From: Nocardia suismassiliense
GTDB taxonomy: Bacteria > Actinomycetota > Actinomycetes > Mycobacteriales > Mycobacteriaceae
Direction of reading: 5' to 3'
Assembly: GCF_900269665.1 (NCBI RefSeq)
Contig: NZ_LT985362.1
Location: 1 to 64,000 of the forward strand
Length of the DNA stretch: 64,000 nucleotides
A program made the position numbers and the translations under genes. The notes under the pieces are model-generated. The model ran no database searches and had not been told where the DNA came from. It saw only the letters and a list, made by a program, of their open reading frames with translations. Positions 40,624-49,417 of this stretch are shown here, piece after piece (the stretch's first letter is position 1; every line of letters starts with the position of its first letter).

Positions 40624-41031
40624 ATGGAATCGCCGCTTAAGTTTGTTCGACGGCGTCGTGACGAGCGGCTTCTGAAGGACGCGATCCTGATCGGCGACCT
40701 GGCATCGCTCGCGTCGCGGGATCTCGCGGACAAATTGTGGTCACGCGTTGGCCAGACGCCGCGGTGGCGTCGAGCCCGGGTGACCCCTCACAATGCGCGG
40801 GAGAGACTGCGCGAATCCCAGGACGGTCTTCGCTACGCCGATGACGGCCGCCGACTGCTCGTCGATCGCCGACTCCGGCGCATGATCAGTGGGTATGTGC
40901 GTGAGGCGATCTTGGCTGGCAACCGCGATGAAGCCGAGCATTTGCAGGAACTGCTGGACCGCGGCAGATCGGCACCTCCGGACTGGGAGAGCAGCGGAGC
41001 CTGGTACGAAGCGCAGCACATCGCACCGTGA
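40624..41031 (+). CDS. 135-aa basic protein of unknown function
   Basis: ATG 40624 is chosen because GGGAGGGG lies about eight bases upstream; a GTG nine codons earlier has none. The protein is Arg-rich and helical (KFVRRRRDERLLKDAILIGDLASLASRDLADKL by position 7-39, then RLRRMISGYVREAILAG), compatible with nucleic-acid binding. Not recognised. The 249 bp after it, up to the convergent PP-loop gene, hold nothing I can support. Confidence 0.6.
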   Translation: MESPLKFVRRRRDERLLKDAILIGDLASLASRDLADKLWSRVGQTPRWRRARVTPHNARERLRESQDGLRYADDGRRLLVDRRLRRMISGYVREAILAGNRDEAEHLQELLDRGRSAPPDWESSGAWYEAQHIAP

Positions 41032-41280
41032 TCGGCGGGGCGTGCTCAGCCTCCTGAAAGTCGCAAACCATCCGAACTCGCTCAACTCCGACGCTGCGTG
41101 AACGTCCACGTTCTCAGGCTGCACTCACCGCGTCGTCGTCGACTGCCGGAGCTGTTGAGCGTCGCCAAGCGTGCGGGCTTCCACTGTCGCCGCGCAGTCA
41201 GCGGTGGGCGCAGCCAGCGGCCGACGAGTGTGAGCCGGATGCCTTGTGTGGCTGTGGTGTTGGACCGCACTCAGGTCGCA

Positions 41281-42729
41281 TCAGCTGGCTCCGATCGCGG
41301 TCCCGGCGGTAGCGACATCAATATCAATGTCTGGGAATCCAACCGCCGGTGCATCAAATCGGGCCGCACCAGTTCCTGCGGGTGTGGACTCGGTGCGTGT
41401 CGACACCGTGGCGAGCAGGTCGGGTGGTGTGAATAGTGACATGTCGGTGTGGGTCACCATTTCCCACCACGCACCGAACCCGGCATCTGTGACCTTGTCC
41501 TGGACATGAGCAGGTGCGACGACGAAGAAGTGCTCGAGCTGATGGGCTCCAGTGCGGTCACGCTCGGCGACGTAGGCGCGTGCGATGCCGTCCTCACCGA
41601 GTACGGTCGCCGTGGGTGCAAGAACAGGCTCTCCGTACGCGTCCAGACCAACCTTCACCTGCAGCGGCTCACCGGTCAGCCAGGCGTTCATCTCCTCGAC
41701 CGAGCCAACGTCGATCGCACGCACCGACCGGGCCGGCTTCGTCTTGGCCGGGTTCTTCTTCGTGGGGCGCGCGCCACGGCGCAGTTCATATAGCGCGTGC
41801 GGTTCGTCGGCGAGAGCCTGTTCGAATCGGTCGACAATTGCCCCCAGCCCGGCAGCGCGCAGGTGATCAGAAAGCCGTTGGCCGCGGATCAGTCCTTGTC
41901 TGGGGTTGAGCGATATCGCAGTTCGCTCCATCAGCAGCGCGGTGGCTGCCGCATCGGGGTTCTTGGCGTACTCAGCGAAGGTGGCGTCACGACCGCGTTG
42001 TGTCGAGAGAGCGAAGGGACAGAAAGTGCAGGCCGACTTGCGAAATTCGCGCCCGGTCGTTTCCCGAAGGTATTGCTGCGCTGTCTCTCTCGTCCAACCC
42101 CATTCGATCAGCGGATACTCGCCACGGCGTGTTGCGGTGTTCTCCTTAGCGTCCTTGCGCGCACGGGAAAGCTCAGCGGCTTCGTATCCCATGGCGTGGC
42201 GAAATGGCAGCCCGTGAGTGATCGCGGCGATCACAGGGTCGAGCACCTCGCCCTTTGACGAGATCGAGCAGGCCCTACGTCCGCCGGTCTGGGGGACCGT
42301 TGCGGCGGAGTGCATTTCGGTAAGAAGTGTGTAGGCACCCGCAGCGTGGAGTCCGTGAGGTGTTCGTGAATCGGCGAAGATCACGACCCCGGAGCCGTCA
42401 TTGCCAGCGCGAGAACGACCACGACCGGCTTGAATGAATCGTATACCGTGCTCGGCGAGCACGGGCAGAATTACTTCGGTGACATCGCTGATCGTCTGAT
42501 CCCATTCGCTGCCGACCATCGCAACAACGACCGCGAGATCGTCCAGTTCGAAGTCACGGCAACTGGGGTCGTGAATCCAGCGCAGCAGCAACGCCGAGCT
42601 GTCGACCCCGAGGCCATAGGAGAGAACGACTTTGGCGGGCGGCTCGTTGGGGGAGAGTCCGTCAGCGATCCCGGGCCATGTGCCTAACGATGGCAGCGCC
42701 GCCGATAGCGTCAAGTCCGTTGGGTTCAC
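41281..42729 (-). CDS. PP-loop enzyme of the PAPS-reductase-like family
   Basis: 482 aa from GTG 42729; a TAGCGT box ends seven bases upstream, while the earlier GTG 42738 would overlap that box. The PP-loop VVLSYGLGVDSSALLL (SxGxDS at residues 37-44) binds ATP and marks the ATP-pyrophosphatase superfamily, as in PAPS reductases and DndC. SACTFCPFALSTQRGRDATF in the middle is a CxxC-containing motif seen in plasmid and phage PAPS-reductase-like proteins. The C-terminal 150 residues are an extra domain with no recognisable motif. No DndB, DndD, DndE or cysteine desulfurase lies next to it, so a full phosphorothioation system is not supported. Possible substrates are tRNA, DNA bases or a small metabolite. 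Stand-alone gene. Confidence 0.75.
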   Translation of the reverse strand: MNPTDLTLSAALPSLGTWPGIADGLSPNEPPAKVVLSYGLGVDSSALLLRWIHDPSCRDFELDDLAVVVAMVGSEWDQTISDVTEVILPVLAEHGIRFIQAGRGRSRAGNDGSGVVIFADSRTPHGLHAAGAYTLLTEMHSAATVPQTGGRRACSISSKGEVLDPVIAAITHGLPFRHAMGYEAAELSRARKDAKENTATRRGEYPLIEWGWTRETAQQYLRETTGREFRKSACTFCPFALSTQRGRDATFAEYAKNPDAAATALLMERTAISLNPRQGLIRGQRLSDHLRAAGLGAIVDRFEQALADEPHALYELRRGARPTKKNPAKTKPARSVRAIDVGSVEEMNAWLTGEPLQVKVGLDAYGEPVLAPTATVLGEDGIARAYVAERDRTGAHQLEHFFVVAPAHVQDKVTDAGFGAWWEMVTHTDMSLFTPPDLLATVSTRTESTPAGTGAARFDAPAVGFPDIDIDVATAGTAIGAS

Positions 42730-42736
42730 CCGAATC

Positions 42737-42742
42737 ACGCTA
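42737..42742 (-). promoter_or_regulatory. -10 box TAGCGT of a leaderless promoter
   Basis: On the minus strand TAGCGT ends seven bases before GTG 42729. Same box and spacing as upstream of the relaxase start. Confidence 0.5.
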
Positions 42743-43026
42743 TGGACGAGTCACCGATCCCGAGATGCGCGATCTCACCCGCGGGGGGCCTACCGTCGGT
42801 GTGTCATACAAAAGCGAAATGGGGTCGCCAAGCCCGACGGGGCGACGCAGCATGATCAACGAAATCGTCCGAGCCTGAGGGGTTTAGGTGGACGTTGGTC
42901 CCGATGAATGTGTGGTGCTCGTGCGAGTCTGAAATGGCGGCAGTATCAGGAAGTGAGTGGACCGGCGTCCGTGAGTGGCCTGGCTGACGCCGCATGGCCG
43001 CCGGCAATCGAAGTGTTATGCGGCAG

Positions 43027-44259
43027 TCAGGCACCAACCGCCACTGCGGCACCGTCGTCGACCATCAGAGCACCGGGCTGCACAGGCTCGGACACAAGGC
43101 GGCTGCCCTTGTCGGCAATGGTGGATTGTGCTGCAGCGCGGGTTGTTTGGGTCATCATCGCTGCCCCGAGCGCTGAGTCGTCGGCAGGACTGTCCGATTC
43201 GGCCTCGGCCAGCTGAATGCGGGTCGTGGCTTCCCAATGCTCATAGCGGGGTTCGTCGAGCTGCATCAAATCTCGGGGATCATCAGCGAAATCGACGTTG
43301 AGGAGCCTGTGCTGGATGATCTTGATACCGATGCACAGAGCACGATCCTCGACCTCTGGAGGAGCGCCCTCGAGGCTTTTGTGCAGCTTTGTGAGCAGGG
43401 TGCTGGGGAACTGCTCGCGGGCCGCAAGCTCAGGTAGGCGTGCGAGCCAATCGAGGGCCCGCTCCTGGTCAAATTCACGGTCGTCTCCGGGGACCGTGAG
43501 GTCAGATGCATCGACACTATCGGGTGCCGACTCGGCGGGGACTACCTCGGCATCTGGCTCGGCGTCAGCCGCGAGGCCTTCGCCGGCATCGCGGCCGTCG
43601 GCTTCGGTGCCGGCACTCTGGCCGGCAACACGAGAAGCGAGCGTGGCTGCGGTGCCGCGCAATTGTGATAGCCCGATCCCCATCCGCTGCTTGAGCTGGT
43701 CGATTTGATGGCGCAGTACGTCACGTCGGAGTTTGAGATCGATCGGAAATACTCGGACACCGAGGTCATGGTCGAACTGCAACAGCATCAGTGCGTGGGT
43801 GCGCTCGTAATCGGTGAGCCCCCGGATCGTCTCGATCGTGTTCTTCAGGTCGTTGCGCTGCTCGACCAGGTGCTGCGGCAGTTCGATGGGGCCCAGGTCC
43901 TGTTGTGCGGCCGCGTCGTTGGCTTGTACAGCATTCTGGTGTCGACGGTCGCGCTCAGCGATCTTGCTGGCGCTGGCCGCCGCCCAGAAATCGCGGAGCA
44001 ACATCGCAATCGTCGAACGCGCCGCGGCGCGTTCGACTTCCATCACGCGGCGATGTTTGCGCAGCTCACGGCTGATGCTCTTGCGAACAGAGGCAGGCGG
44101 TGAATCCTCGTCGGGATTTGCGTCCTTCCATGTCGAGTAGATGGCTTGCACCCGACGCACCGTCGCGTCGGAGTAGGTAGGGCCGCTGGTGCGCGTGCCG
44201 GTCACCGCGTTGACGGGACGTTGGGTTACGGAAGAGTCAGAGTCGATGATGTCAGCCAT
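43027..44259 (-). CDS. 410-aa helical protein of unknown function
   Basis: ATG 44259 has GAGGAA six bases upstream; the frame is open further up, but that part overlaps the previous gene in a low-bias frame. Residues 40-230 are helical and charged with heptad-like spacing (KSISRELRKHRRVMEVERAAARS, LRRDVLRHQIDQLKQRM), so coiled coil is likely. The centre is acidic and disordered, and the last 60 residues are Ala/Ser/Thr-rich. Not recognised. It is the last gene of the minus-strand group with the 315-aa and zeta-like genes. Confidence 0.65.
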   Translation of the reverse strand: MADIIDSDSSVTQRPVNAVTGTRTSGPTYSDATVRRVQAIYSTWKDANPDEDSPPASVRKSISRELRKHRRVMEVERAAARSTIAMLLRDFWAAASASKIAERDRRHQNAVQANDAAAQQDLGPIELPQHLVEQRNDLKNTIETIRGLTDYERTHALMLLQFDHDLGVRVFPIDLKLRRDVLRHQIDQLKQRMGIGLSQLRGTAATLASRVAGQSAGTEADGRDAGEGLAADAEPDAEVVPAESAPDSVDASDLTVPGDDREFDQERALDWLARLPELAAREQFPSTLLTKLHKSLEGAPPEVEDRALCIGIKIIQHRLLNVDFADDPRDLMQLDEPRYEHWEATTRIQLAEAESDSPADDSALGAAMMTQTTRAAAQSTIADKGSRLVSEPVQPGALMVDDGAAVAVGA

Positions 44260-44330
44260 TGCGGGTTCCTCGTCATGAATTATGTTGTCGCGGAATGGAA
44301 TAAGGGAACGAACACGGCCAGCGTGGGCCC

Positions 44331-45278
44331 TCAGATTCCGGCGGCCGGCGCGGCGTCCACCCCCGCCGCCAGCTCGTGGGCGGCCGGTGTGATGTCGGTG
44401 CCGGCGCTCGGGTCCTGACCGCGCGACAGGGTGCTCGGGCGTGCCAGGGCCGCGATCTCGGCACCGGATTCGAACACTGCCGAGAGGTCCATCGGTGTTG
44501 TGGGCGTGTCGAGTTCGGGCGTTCCCGGCAGATACGGTCGGGCCTCGTGCCACATATCGAATTGGTGCGGATGGACGACCAGTGCGACTGGCTCCCTGGT
44601 GAACTTGATGTTGGCCTGCGCGTCTTCGACAACAGCGCCGACGACGATTCGCGCCCGGTCGGCCATCTCGTTGTCGAGGACGCCGCGATCCAGGGCCTCG
44701 ATGATTTTCTCCGCTGTCCGCGAGCGACCGATCTGGCGGACTTCGGTGAATGCGGCCTCAGGCAGGATATCGAGCTGGCGCATAATCTCGGCGCGAGTCG
44801 CACTGGGCACCGCCTGGCGCGGTGGCGCTGGGCTGGGCCGTGATGCCGGGACAGGTGCGACGGTTGGCAGGTGATCAGGCCCTGGCGCCACCGGTTGCGC
44901 TGTGGCCGCACGGGTGAAGACGGTCGTGACTGCTGCTCGGAGTCGTTGCCACACGGAGGGCTGCGGCGGGGCGAACAAAGGCAGTTCGTGGCTGTCGGCG
45001 CGATCGAGTGCGTCGAGCAACCGCGTGCGGTCGCGGTCGTTGATGATGTCGTCGGCGTGATTGATGTCGAATCTGAGTTCGGCGCGCCGCCTGGCTATGA
45101 AGTCCTCGACGATGGGTGTGCGGCCTGCACCTGCTTCTGCCTCACGGGCATCTCCGCGGAAGGCGAGAATCAGCGCAGTGAAGTGGTTGAGGGTGCCGCT
45201 GGCAGCCGAGGATGGCCAGCGAGGTATGTCGCCGACGGGATCGAGCCCGCGGCCGGGTGTGCCGGTGAGGTCGGCCAT
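44331..45278 (-). CDS. 315-aa protein of unknown function
   Basis: ATG 45278 has AAAGGA eight bases upstream. The N-terminal half is helical with RRRAELRFDINHADDIINDRDR; a Pro/Ala linker (QPVAPGPDHLPTVAPVPAS) follows; the C-terminal half is alpha/beta in look (NEMADRARIVVGAVVEDAQANI, EPVALVVHPHQFDMW). It starts 20 bp after the zeta-like gene, so co-transcription is likely. No family recognised. Confidence 0.65.
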   Translation of the reverse strand: MADLTGTPGRGLDPVGDIPRWPSSAASGTLNHFTALILAFRGDAREAEAGAGRTPIVEDFIARRRAELRFDINHADDIINDRDRTRLLDALDRADSHELPLFAPPQPSVWQRLRAAVTTVFTRAATAQPVAPGPDHLPTVAPVPASRPSPAPPRQAVPSATRAEIMRQLDILPEAAFTEVRQIGRSRTAEKIIEALDRGVLDNEMADRARIVVGAVVEDAQANIKFTREPVALVVHPHQFDMWHEARPYLPGTPELDTPTTPMDLSAVFESGAEIAALARPSTLSRGQDPSAGTDITPAAHELAAGVDAAPAAGI

Positions 45279-45298
45279 GTCTTTTCCTTTCGCGGGGG

Positions 45299-47116
45299 TT
45301 AGGGGCCTGACTGCCCGAGTTCGCCGATGTCGGGTTCGGGGCCCGGCGGGGCAGGGTCGAATCCGTGGGGGTCATAGGCGTTGAATCGGGTGCGGGGGTC
45401 GAATCGCGGCCTGTCGTGAGCGCCGACGGCGGAGGCGTGTACGTCTTGGGCGCTTGGCGTTGGGTCCGCTGGTGGGGGGCCGAACATCCTTGCCGGGCCG
45501 TCGATTTCACAGAACACCTCGACAAAGCCTGCCGCGAGATCCGACAGCGCGCGTGGATCGCGGCGATGGTAGGCGCTGGCCAGATCCTCGAGCCGCGGTC
45601 GCGGGCGCGAGAGCTCTGCTTCAACGACCTCGTGCGGCAGGAGCTGGCGATAGATCGCGTTGCGGGCCCGGTCGGAGAGGTCGAACGGATCGGTCAGAGA
45701 CACCACGGTTGTCCGATAGGTCGGGTGGGTGTCATTGTCGAGTGCAGAAAGCGCCAGCTCCGGCGCGGTCGCGGCGATGACGGTGATGTCGGATCCAGGC
45801 AGGCCATAGGCTTGGATCGCGGCGGTCACTGCCCGAATGCGTTCCTCAACGGTCAGCGGGTTGCGCTCGGGGGCGAGGCGGGCCTGAAGTTCTGCGTAGA
45901 AGTCGAGCAACTCGTCCGAAGGGTGGACGCGCGGGCGGGACTTCTCATCGATCACCGCGATCTCGACGTGGGTGAACTGTTCCATCAGGTCCGCGATGGC
46001 CAGCACGTCGGCGGTGGTCAGTATCTGAAAGTCACCGAACACCACGGCTTCTCGGATCCCGCCCCGCTGTGTTGCCGCGTCGGGACGGTACTTCGGATAG
46101 GGCAGGATCACGCCGGTGAGGATCTGCTCGGCATCTTCACGAACCCGGGTCAGTGCTGGTGCCCATTCCGGGCGCATGTGATCGCCCACGAACGCGTAGA
46201 GCTGTTGAAAGGCAACGCTGTCGGGATAGCTGAGCGGCCGGCTGCGGACGAACTCGAGCACCGCGCGAGTCGGTAGTCGCCGATCGTCGTGTTCGATGGA
46301 GTAGCTGTAGTCACCCCATTGGCCGGTGCCGAGCCTGGTCTTGCGTGCCACCGCGCCGGTCAGGTAGCTGAAGGGAATGCCGGTGCCCGCGGCGTGCGGG
46401 TCATAAACCGGGCTTGCCCCGGCCGGCGGAATCGCTTCGCGACGGTAGACGCTGATCGCGTCGACCTTCAGGTTCTCGTCCAGCCAGTCCGCGACAGTGG
46501 GCTGGTGGGAGTATCCGCGATCGTGATCGCGGGTTTCCGGTGCAGGTTCTTGTGTGCGGCCGGGGATTTCGTAGGATTGCTGGTGAACCGAAAGGCACGT
46601 CAGCAGGCTTTCGGCGCGGTGTGTGCCCATCAGGCCCGCCTCGATGTGGTAGGCCTGCAACGAGCCCGGTGACGAGGTGAACGGTTCCAGCACCGTGTCC
46701 AGGTCGGTCTCGGTGTCCGGGTCGGCGACGATGATCACGTTCACGCGTCGCCGCGCGGCTTCGGTGAGGATCCGGTGGGTCCAGCCGGCCTCTCTCACCG
46801 CGTTCGCGACCTTGTTCCGTGCAGCCCGAGGGCCGCGCGGCTGCAGGGAGAGTGACCAGTAGTCGCGGTGGAATCTGTGGAACATCGTGGTGTCGATAAC
46901 TGCTGTGGTGGGCCGGGTTTCGTCGTCTTCGAGGGCTTTGAGCTCTTTGGCGACCGCGCTGTGCCCCGCGCCAGGGTGCCCGGTCAGAACCAGCACCCTC
47001 GGTTGTGCGTGCGGGCTCAGGCCCGCGAGCATCGGCAACAGAAGGTTGCGATAGACGCGGTCGACCTCGTGTGAGGGGAGGATGTAGCGGGCCAGCGAGG
47101 GCTCCGGGCGAGTCAC
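45299..47116 (-). CDS. Zeta-toxin-like kinase with altered P-loop
   Basis: 605 aa from GTG 47116, which overlaps the stop of the upstream small gene (GTGA). The N-terminal 250 residues follow the zeta-toxin/PezT layout: hydrophobic strand and P-loop VLVLTGHPGAGHSAV (residues 41-55), TAVIDTTMFHRFHRDYW where zetas have DxDxFRxxHPxY, then an aromatic/Gly helix and VNVIIVADPDTETDL. The P-loop lysine is replaced: GHPGAGHS has His52 instead of Lys. The remaining 350 residues are not part of a standard zeta (about 280 residues) and have no motif I know. Zeta toxins phosphorylate UDP-N-acetylglucosamine; with the lysine gone, activity is doubtful. Confidence 0.65.
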   Translation of the reverse strand: MTRPEPSLARYILPSHEVDRVYRNLLLPMLAGLSPHAQPRVLVLTGHPGAGHSAVAKELKALEDDETRPTTAVIDTTMFHRFHRDYWSLSLQPRGPRAARNKVANAVREAGWTHRILTEAARRRVNVIIVADPDTETDLDTVLEPFTSSPGSLQAYHIEAGLMGTHRAESLLTCLSVHQQSYEIPGRTQEPAPETRDHDRGYSHQPTVADWLDENLKVDAISVYRREAIPPAGASPVYDPHAAGTGIPFSYLTGAVARKTRLGTGQWGDYSYSIEHDDRRLPTRAVLEFVRSRPLSYPDSVAFQQLYAFVGDHMRPEWAPALTRVREDAEQILTGVILPYPKYRPDAATQRGGIREAVVFGDFQILTTADVLAIADLMEQFTHVEIAVIDEKSRPRVHPSDELLDFYAELQARLAPERNPLTVEERIRAVTAAIQAYGLPGSDITVIAATAPELALSALDNDTHPTYRTTVVSLTDPFDLSDRARNAIYRQLLPHEVVEAELSRPRPRLEDLASAYHRRDPRALSDLAAGFVEVFCEIDGPARMFGPPPADPTPSAQDVHASAVGAHDRPRFDPRTRFNAYDPHGFDPAPPGPEPDIGELGQSGP

Positions 47117-47349
47117 AGCAGCACCAACTTGGCCAGAGTGACGGCATCGACGACATGGACTCGGGCCACGGCTGCGCTGTCGCCGGGTGCCAGGGCGAGG
47201 AGCTGTTGTGTCCACTGGTCGAGCTGTCTCGCCCAGCGTTCGTCACCAGCCGCGAGCGGTCCGGCGTACCCGATGAGTGTCGAGAGGATGAGCTGGGCCG
47301 TTTCGAAGCGCGCGACCGCACCGATATCAATCGGGGTGCGGTCTTTCAT
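47113..47349 (-). CDS. 78-aa partner of the zeta-like protein, antitoxin candidate
   Basis: ATG 47349 is preceded by GGAGG with five bases spacing, the strongest ribosome site in this area; upstream in-frame ATG 47418 has none. The protein is helical (ARFETAQLILSTLIGYAGPL, WARQLDQWTQQLLALAPGD) and its size matches epsilon antitoxins, which are small three-helix proteins encoded upstream of zeta. The GTGA overlap with the zeta-like gene supports a toxin-antitoxin origin. No sequence similarity to epsilon could be confirmed by eye. Confidence 0.6.
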   Translation of the reverse strand: MKDRTPIDIGAVARFETAQLILSTLIGYAGPLAAGDERWARQLDQWTQQLLALAPGDSAAVARVHVVDAVTLAKLVLL

Positions 47350-47508
47350 GATTGCCTCCACATCTCGGGTCCGCAGATCAGCGTTGAGGATCGGAGGCCG
47401 CTGAGGATGCCAGCCCACACCGATGGTGTGGAGCTAGAGGAAGTGGCCGGCGACTGCGGCACCGCAGATCAGGGCGAGTACTCGTGAACAACACCGTCGG
47501 CGAACCCG

Positions 47509-48294
47509 TTAGCGCGGGGTGAGCATCAGCAGGTCCCAGTTGCTGCGAGGCGCTGATCGATAGGAACTGGCGATGTAGGACACCCATCGGGTGCGCGAGG
47601 GATGCAGCATCGTCAGGTCGGTGTCGTGGATGTCGTCGCTGCTGACATCGGTGTCCCACATCTTCTGGAACTCACCCGCGCGGCTGCAGGAGGCGACCAC
47701 GGCGTCGAGGTAGTCCTGCGGCACGACGCCAGGGGAGAGCACCTGCAGCGCGTTGACCATCACGTGCGCGTGACGGGCCCACTCCTGGGTTATCTGGCGT
47801 GACAGTCGTGACAACATCATCCACTCGATGATGTTGGTCGGACGTGCCGCAGCGGGCGATGCTGGTGCGAGACCGGGGAATTGGCGCCGAAACGCGGCGT
47901 TGGCGGCCATGAGATCGTAGGTGGGCAGTCTGCGGTAGCAGGCAGGAAACGGCAGCAGTTCCAGGTGCCGCAGCTCCGACACGCTCGGTTCGGGCAGGCG
48001 CGCCCCGGCCCCCAAGTGCATCTGCAATTCGAACAACGCGGGCTGGGACAGACTGATGATCCGTTCGCGGTACCAATCGTTGGCGTTCAACGAGGCGAAC
48101 CAGAACTTCAGCTTGTCCAAGGTCGGCATTCGTTCGCCGGTTTCCCACTTTTCCAATGTGGATGACGTCACGTACGCGCGAGGAGCTAACTTGTCGCGCG
48201 ATATGTTCGACCGTTCGCGGCATTGCCGCATCGTCTGGCCCAGCAGTAGCATTCGTTGTGGCGCCGCCACGGTTACGGTTTGGTCCCCCGGCAC
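47509..48294 (-). CDS. XRE-family regulator with MmyB-like C-terminal domain
   Basis: 261 aa from GTG 48294 with AGGGG about nine bases upstream. Residues near 15-60 (LLLGQTMRQCRERSNISRDKLAPRAYVTSSTLEKWETGERMP) form a Cro/CI-type helix-turn-helix with the usual S-x-LxKWExGxRxP ending. The rest has LPTYDLMAANAAFRRQFPGL and RLSRQITQEWARHAHVMV, in line with the MmyB-like ligand-binding domain common in actinobacteria. It lies between the zeta-like pair and the transfer operon, divergent from the latter, so it is the best candidate in the window for a transfer or addiction regulator. Confidence 0.8.
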   Translation of the reverse strand: MPGDQTVTVAAPQRMLLLGQTMRQCRERSNISRDKLAPRAYVTSSTLEKWETGERMPTLDKLKFWFASLNANDWYRERIISLSQPALFELQMHLGAGARLPEPSVSELRHLELLPFPACYRRLPTYDLMAANAAFRRQFPGLAPASPAAARPTNIIEWMMLSRLSRQITQEWARHAHVMVNALQVLSPGVVPQDYLDAVVASCSRAGEFQKMWDTDVSSDDIHDTDLTMLHPSRTRWVSYIASSYRSAPRSNWDLLMLTPR

Positions 48295-49190
48295 GAGATG
48301 ATCCCCTTTCCCCGATCCGCGCAACCTCCGCAATCGCACATCGGGCTTCCGAACGAACTGCCCTTCTTCACATCCGATGACGACTAGAAGCGGTGCCCGT
48401 CTCTGGATCGAGCGGAAATGCTCGGTCGCTGGAAACGGTCAAATCAGCCTGGGATCAGCGATCAGAATTGGAACACAAACCCGCAACACAATCCAGGACT
48501 CATCGAAGACCCTCCCGTTGAAAAAAATGGGCCTGAGCAGCAACGTCGCTGATCGGCATGCACATGGTGTGAAGAAAATAGAAAACTTCGACACCGAAGC
48601 TGCACACGCTGTGAAAGATTCGGTTGTTCCGTCGGATACCCCTGCATTGCTATCGTTTTAATGTCTGCGCGCTCCCACCCCCGGAGTTGCAAAGACCGCG
48701 ACCTGTGAGACCCATCTCCCCCTGCATGCGGTAGCAGGTCGCGATTCCCCCGAAATGTGGCCGTGACGAAGATCCTTCGTCACGGCCACAGCCGTTTCCA
48801 GACCTTTTCCCGCTGCTCAACGGGCATCGAAAAATCGATGTCCCACCGGCTGTGTGGGATGCAGGACTACCGCGACCGGGCCCCGGTGAGACTGCTAACC
48901 GATATCCCCCGGAGACGCCCTGAAAGCGCACCCGGGCGATATCCGGAGAAATCGCGGGAACAGATCAGATTCGAACACGGGGGAGCTACGCATGCCCGGT
49001 AACGCGGTCAGCAGACCACCGCTGCCATCAGCGACTGCCGAACCCGCTGCCTCGGCTGTGATCCGAACCTTCTGCGGCGGCTCCGCTACCACCCCCGCGC
49101 CTACCTCGGCTGAACCAGCTGCGGCTCGGCGCGGGCCTCACCAGGACGGTGTGCGCCCGGCATACCGCATAAGAAAGGAACACCCTCCTC
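48295..49190 (+). other. 0.9-kb divergent region before the transfer operon
   Basis: No gene is convincing. A plus frame at 48377 (94 codons) has low GC3; another at 48992 (GGGGGAG upstream) has fair bias but runs in the wrong frame through the 35-aa peptide gene. The hairpin at 48756-48790 is the main structure. The region is AT-richer around 48400-48680 (for example TATCGTTTTAAT near 48651) and likely holds the transfer-operon promoter. Confidence 0.4.
48756..48790. terminator. Perfect 16-bp hairpin with three-base loop
   Basis: Arms 48756-48771 and 48775-48790, loop ATC. With so tight a loop the dyad is a cruciform-prone palindrome. It may be a bidirectional terminator that shields the transfer operon from upstream transcription. 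Confidence 0.6.
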
Positions 49191-49298
49191 ATGGCCGGAA
49201 TCCTCAGCATGGTCAATCTCTTGGCGTCGATCGCGGCCAGCGCGAGCGCCACGGTCAGCAATGTCGTCAACATCGTGCTCAACCTGTTGCCGCACTGA
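49191..49298 (+). CDS. 35-aa hydrophobic peptide
   Basis: ATG 49191 has AAAGGA about eleven bases upstream. The peptide MAGILSMVNLLASIAASA, then SATVSNVVNIVLNLLPH, is a single amphipathic or membrane-spanning helix with no charged residue and a helix end near LLPH. It is followed by a very strong terminator, so it forms a transcription unit on its own or the head of the operon with read-through. Such peptides can be type I toxins, pilin-like or secretion-associated; I cannot decide. Confidence 0.5.
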   Translation: MAGILSMVNLLASIAASASATVSNVVNIVLNLLPH

Positions 49299-49306
49299 GT
49301 GATCCA

Positions 49307-49343
49307 GGTGGCTGATCCGGGCGCAACGCCCGGATCAGCCACC
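49307..49343 (+). terminator. Strong 16-bp stem-loop after the 35-aa peptide gene
   Basis: Perfect arms 49307-49322 and 49328-49343 with a five-base loop, starting nine bases after the stop codon. Confidence 0.85.
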
Positions 49344-49417
49344 AACGGACGGCCTCACCGCCGCGGCTGTGTCGCGTTCTCGCCCCCACGTCGCACCACC
49401 ACCACCCCTCCTCCTCA

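Noticed and set aside
41281..42729. Complete Dnd phosphorothioation system
   Set aside because: Only a DndC-like PP-loop protein is present; none of the neighbours has DndB/D/E or desulfurase motifs.
48377..48661. 94-codon plus-strand frame
   Set aside because: Low GC3, no ribosome site and AT-rich composition; more likely promoter region.
48992..49315. 107-codon plus-strand frame with GGGGGAG before its ATG
   Set aside because: The bias is fair only in the first half and the frame then runs through the 35-aa peptide gene and its terminator in the wrong frame. Kept as a possibility for a shorter leader peptide only.
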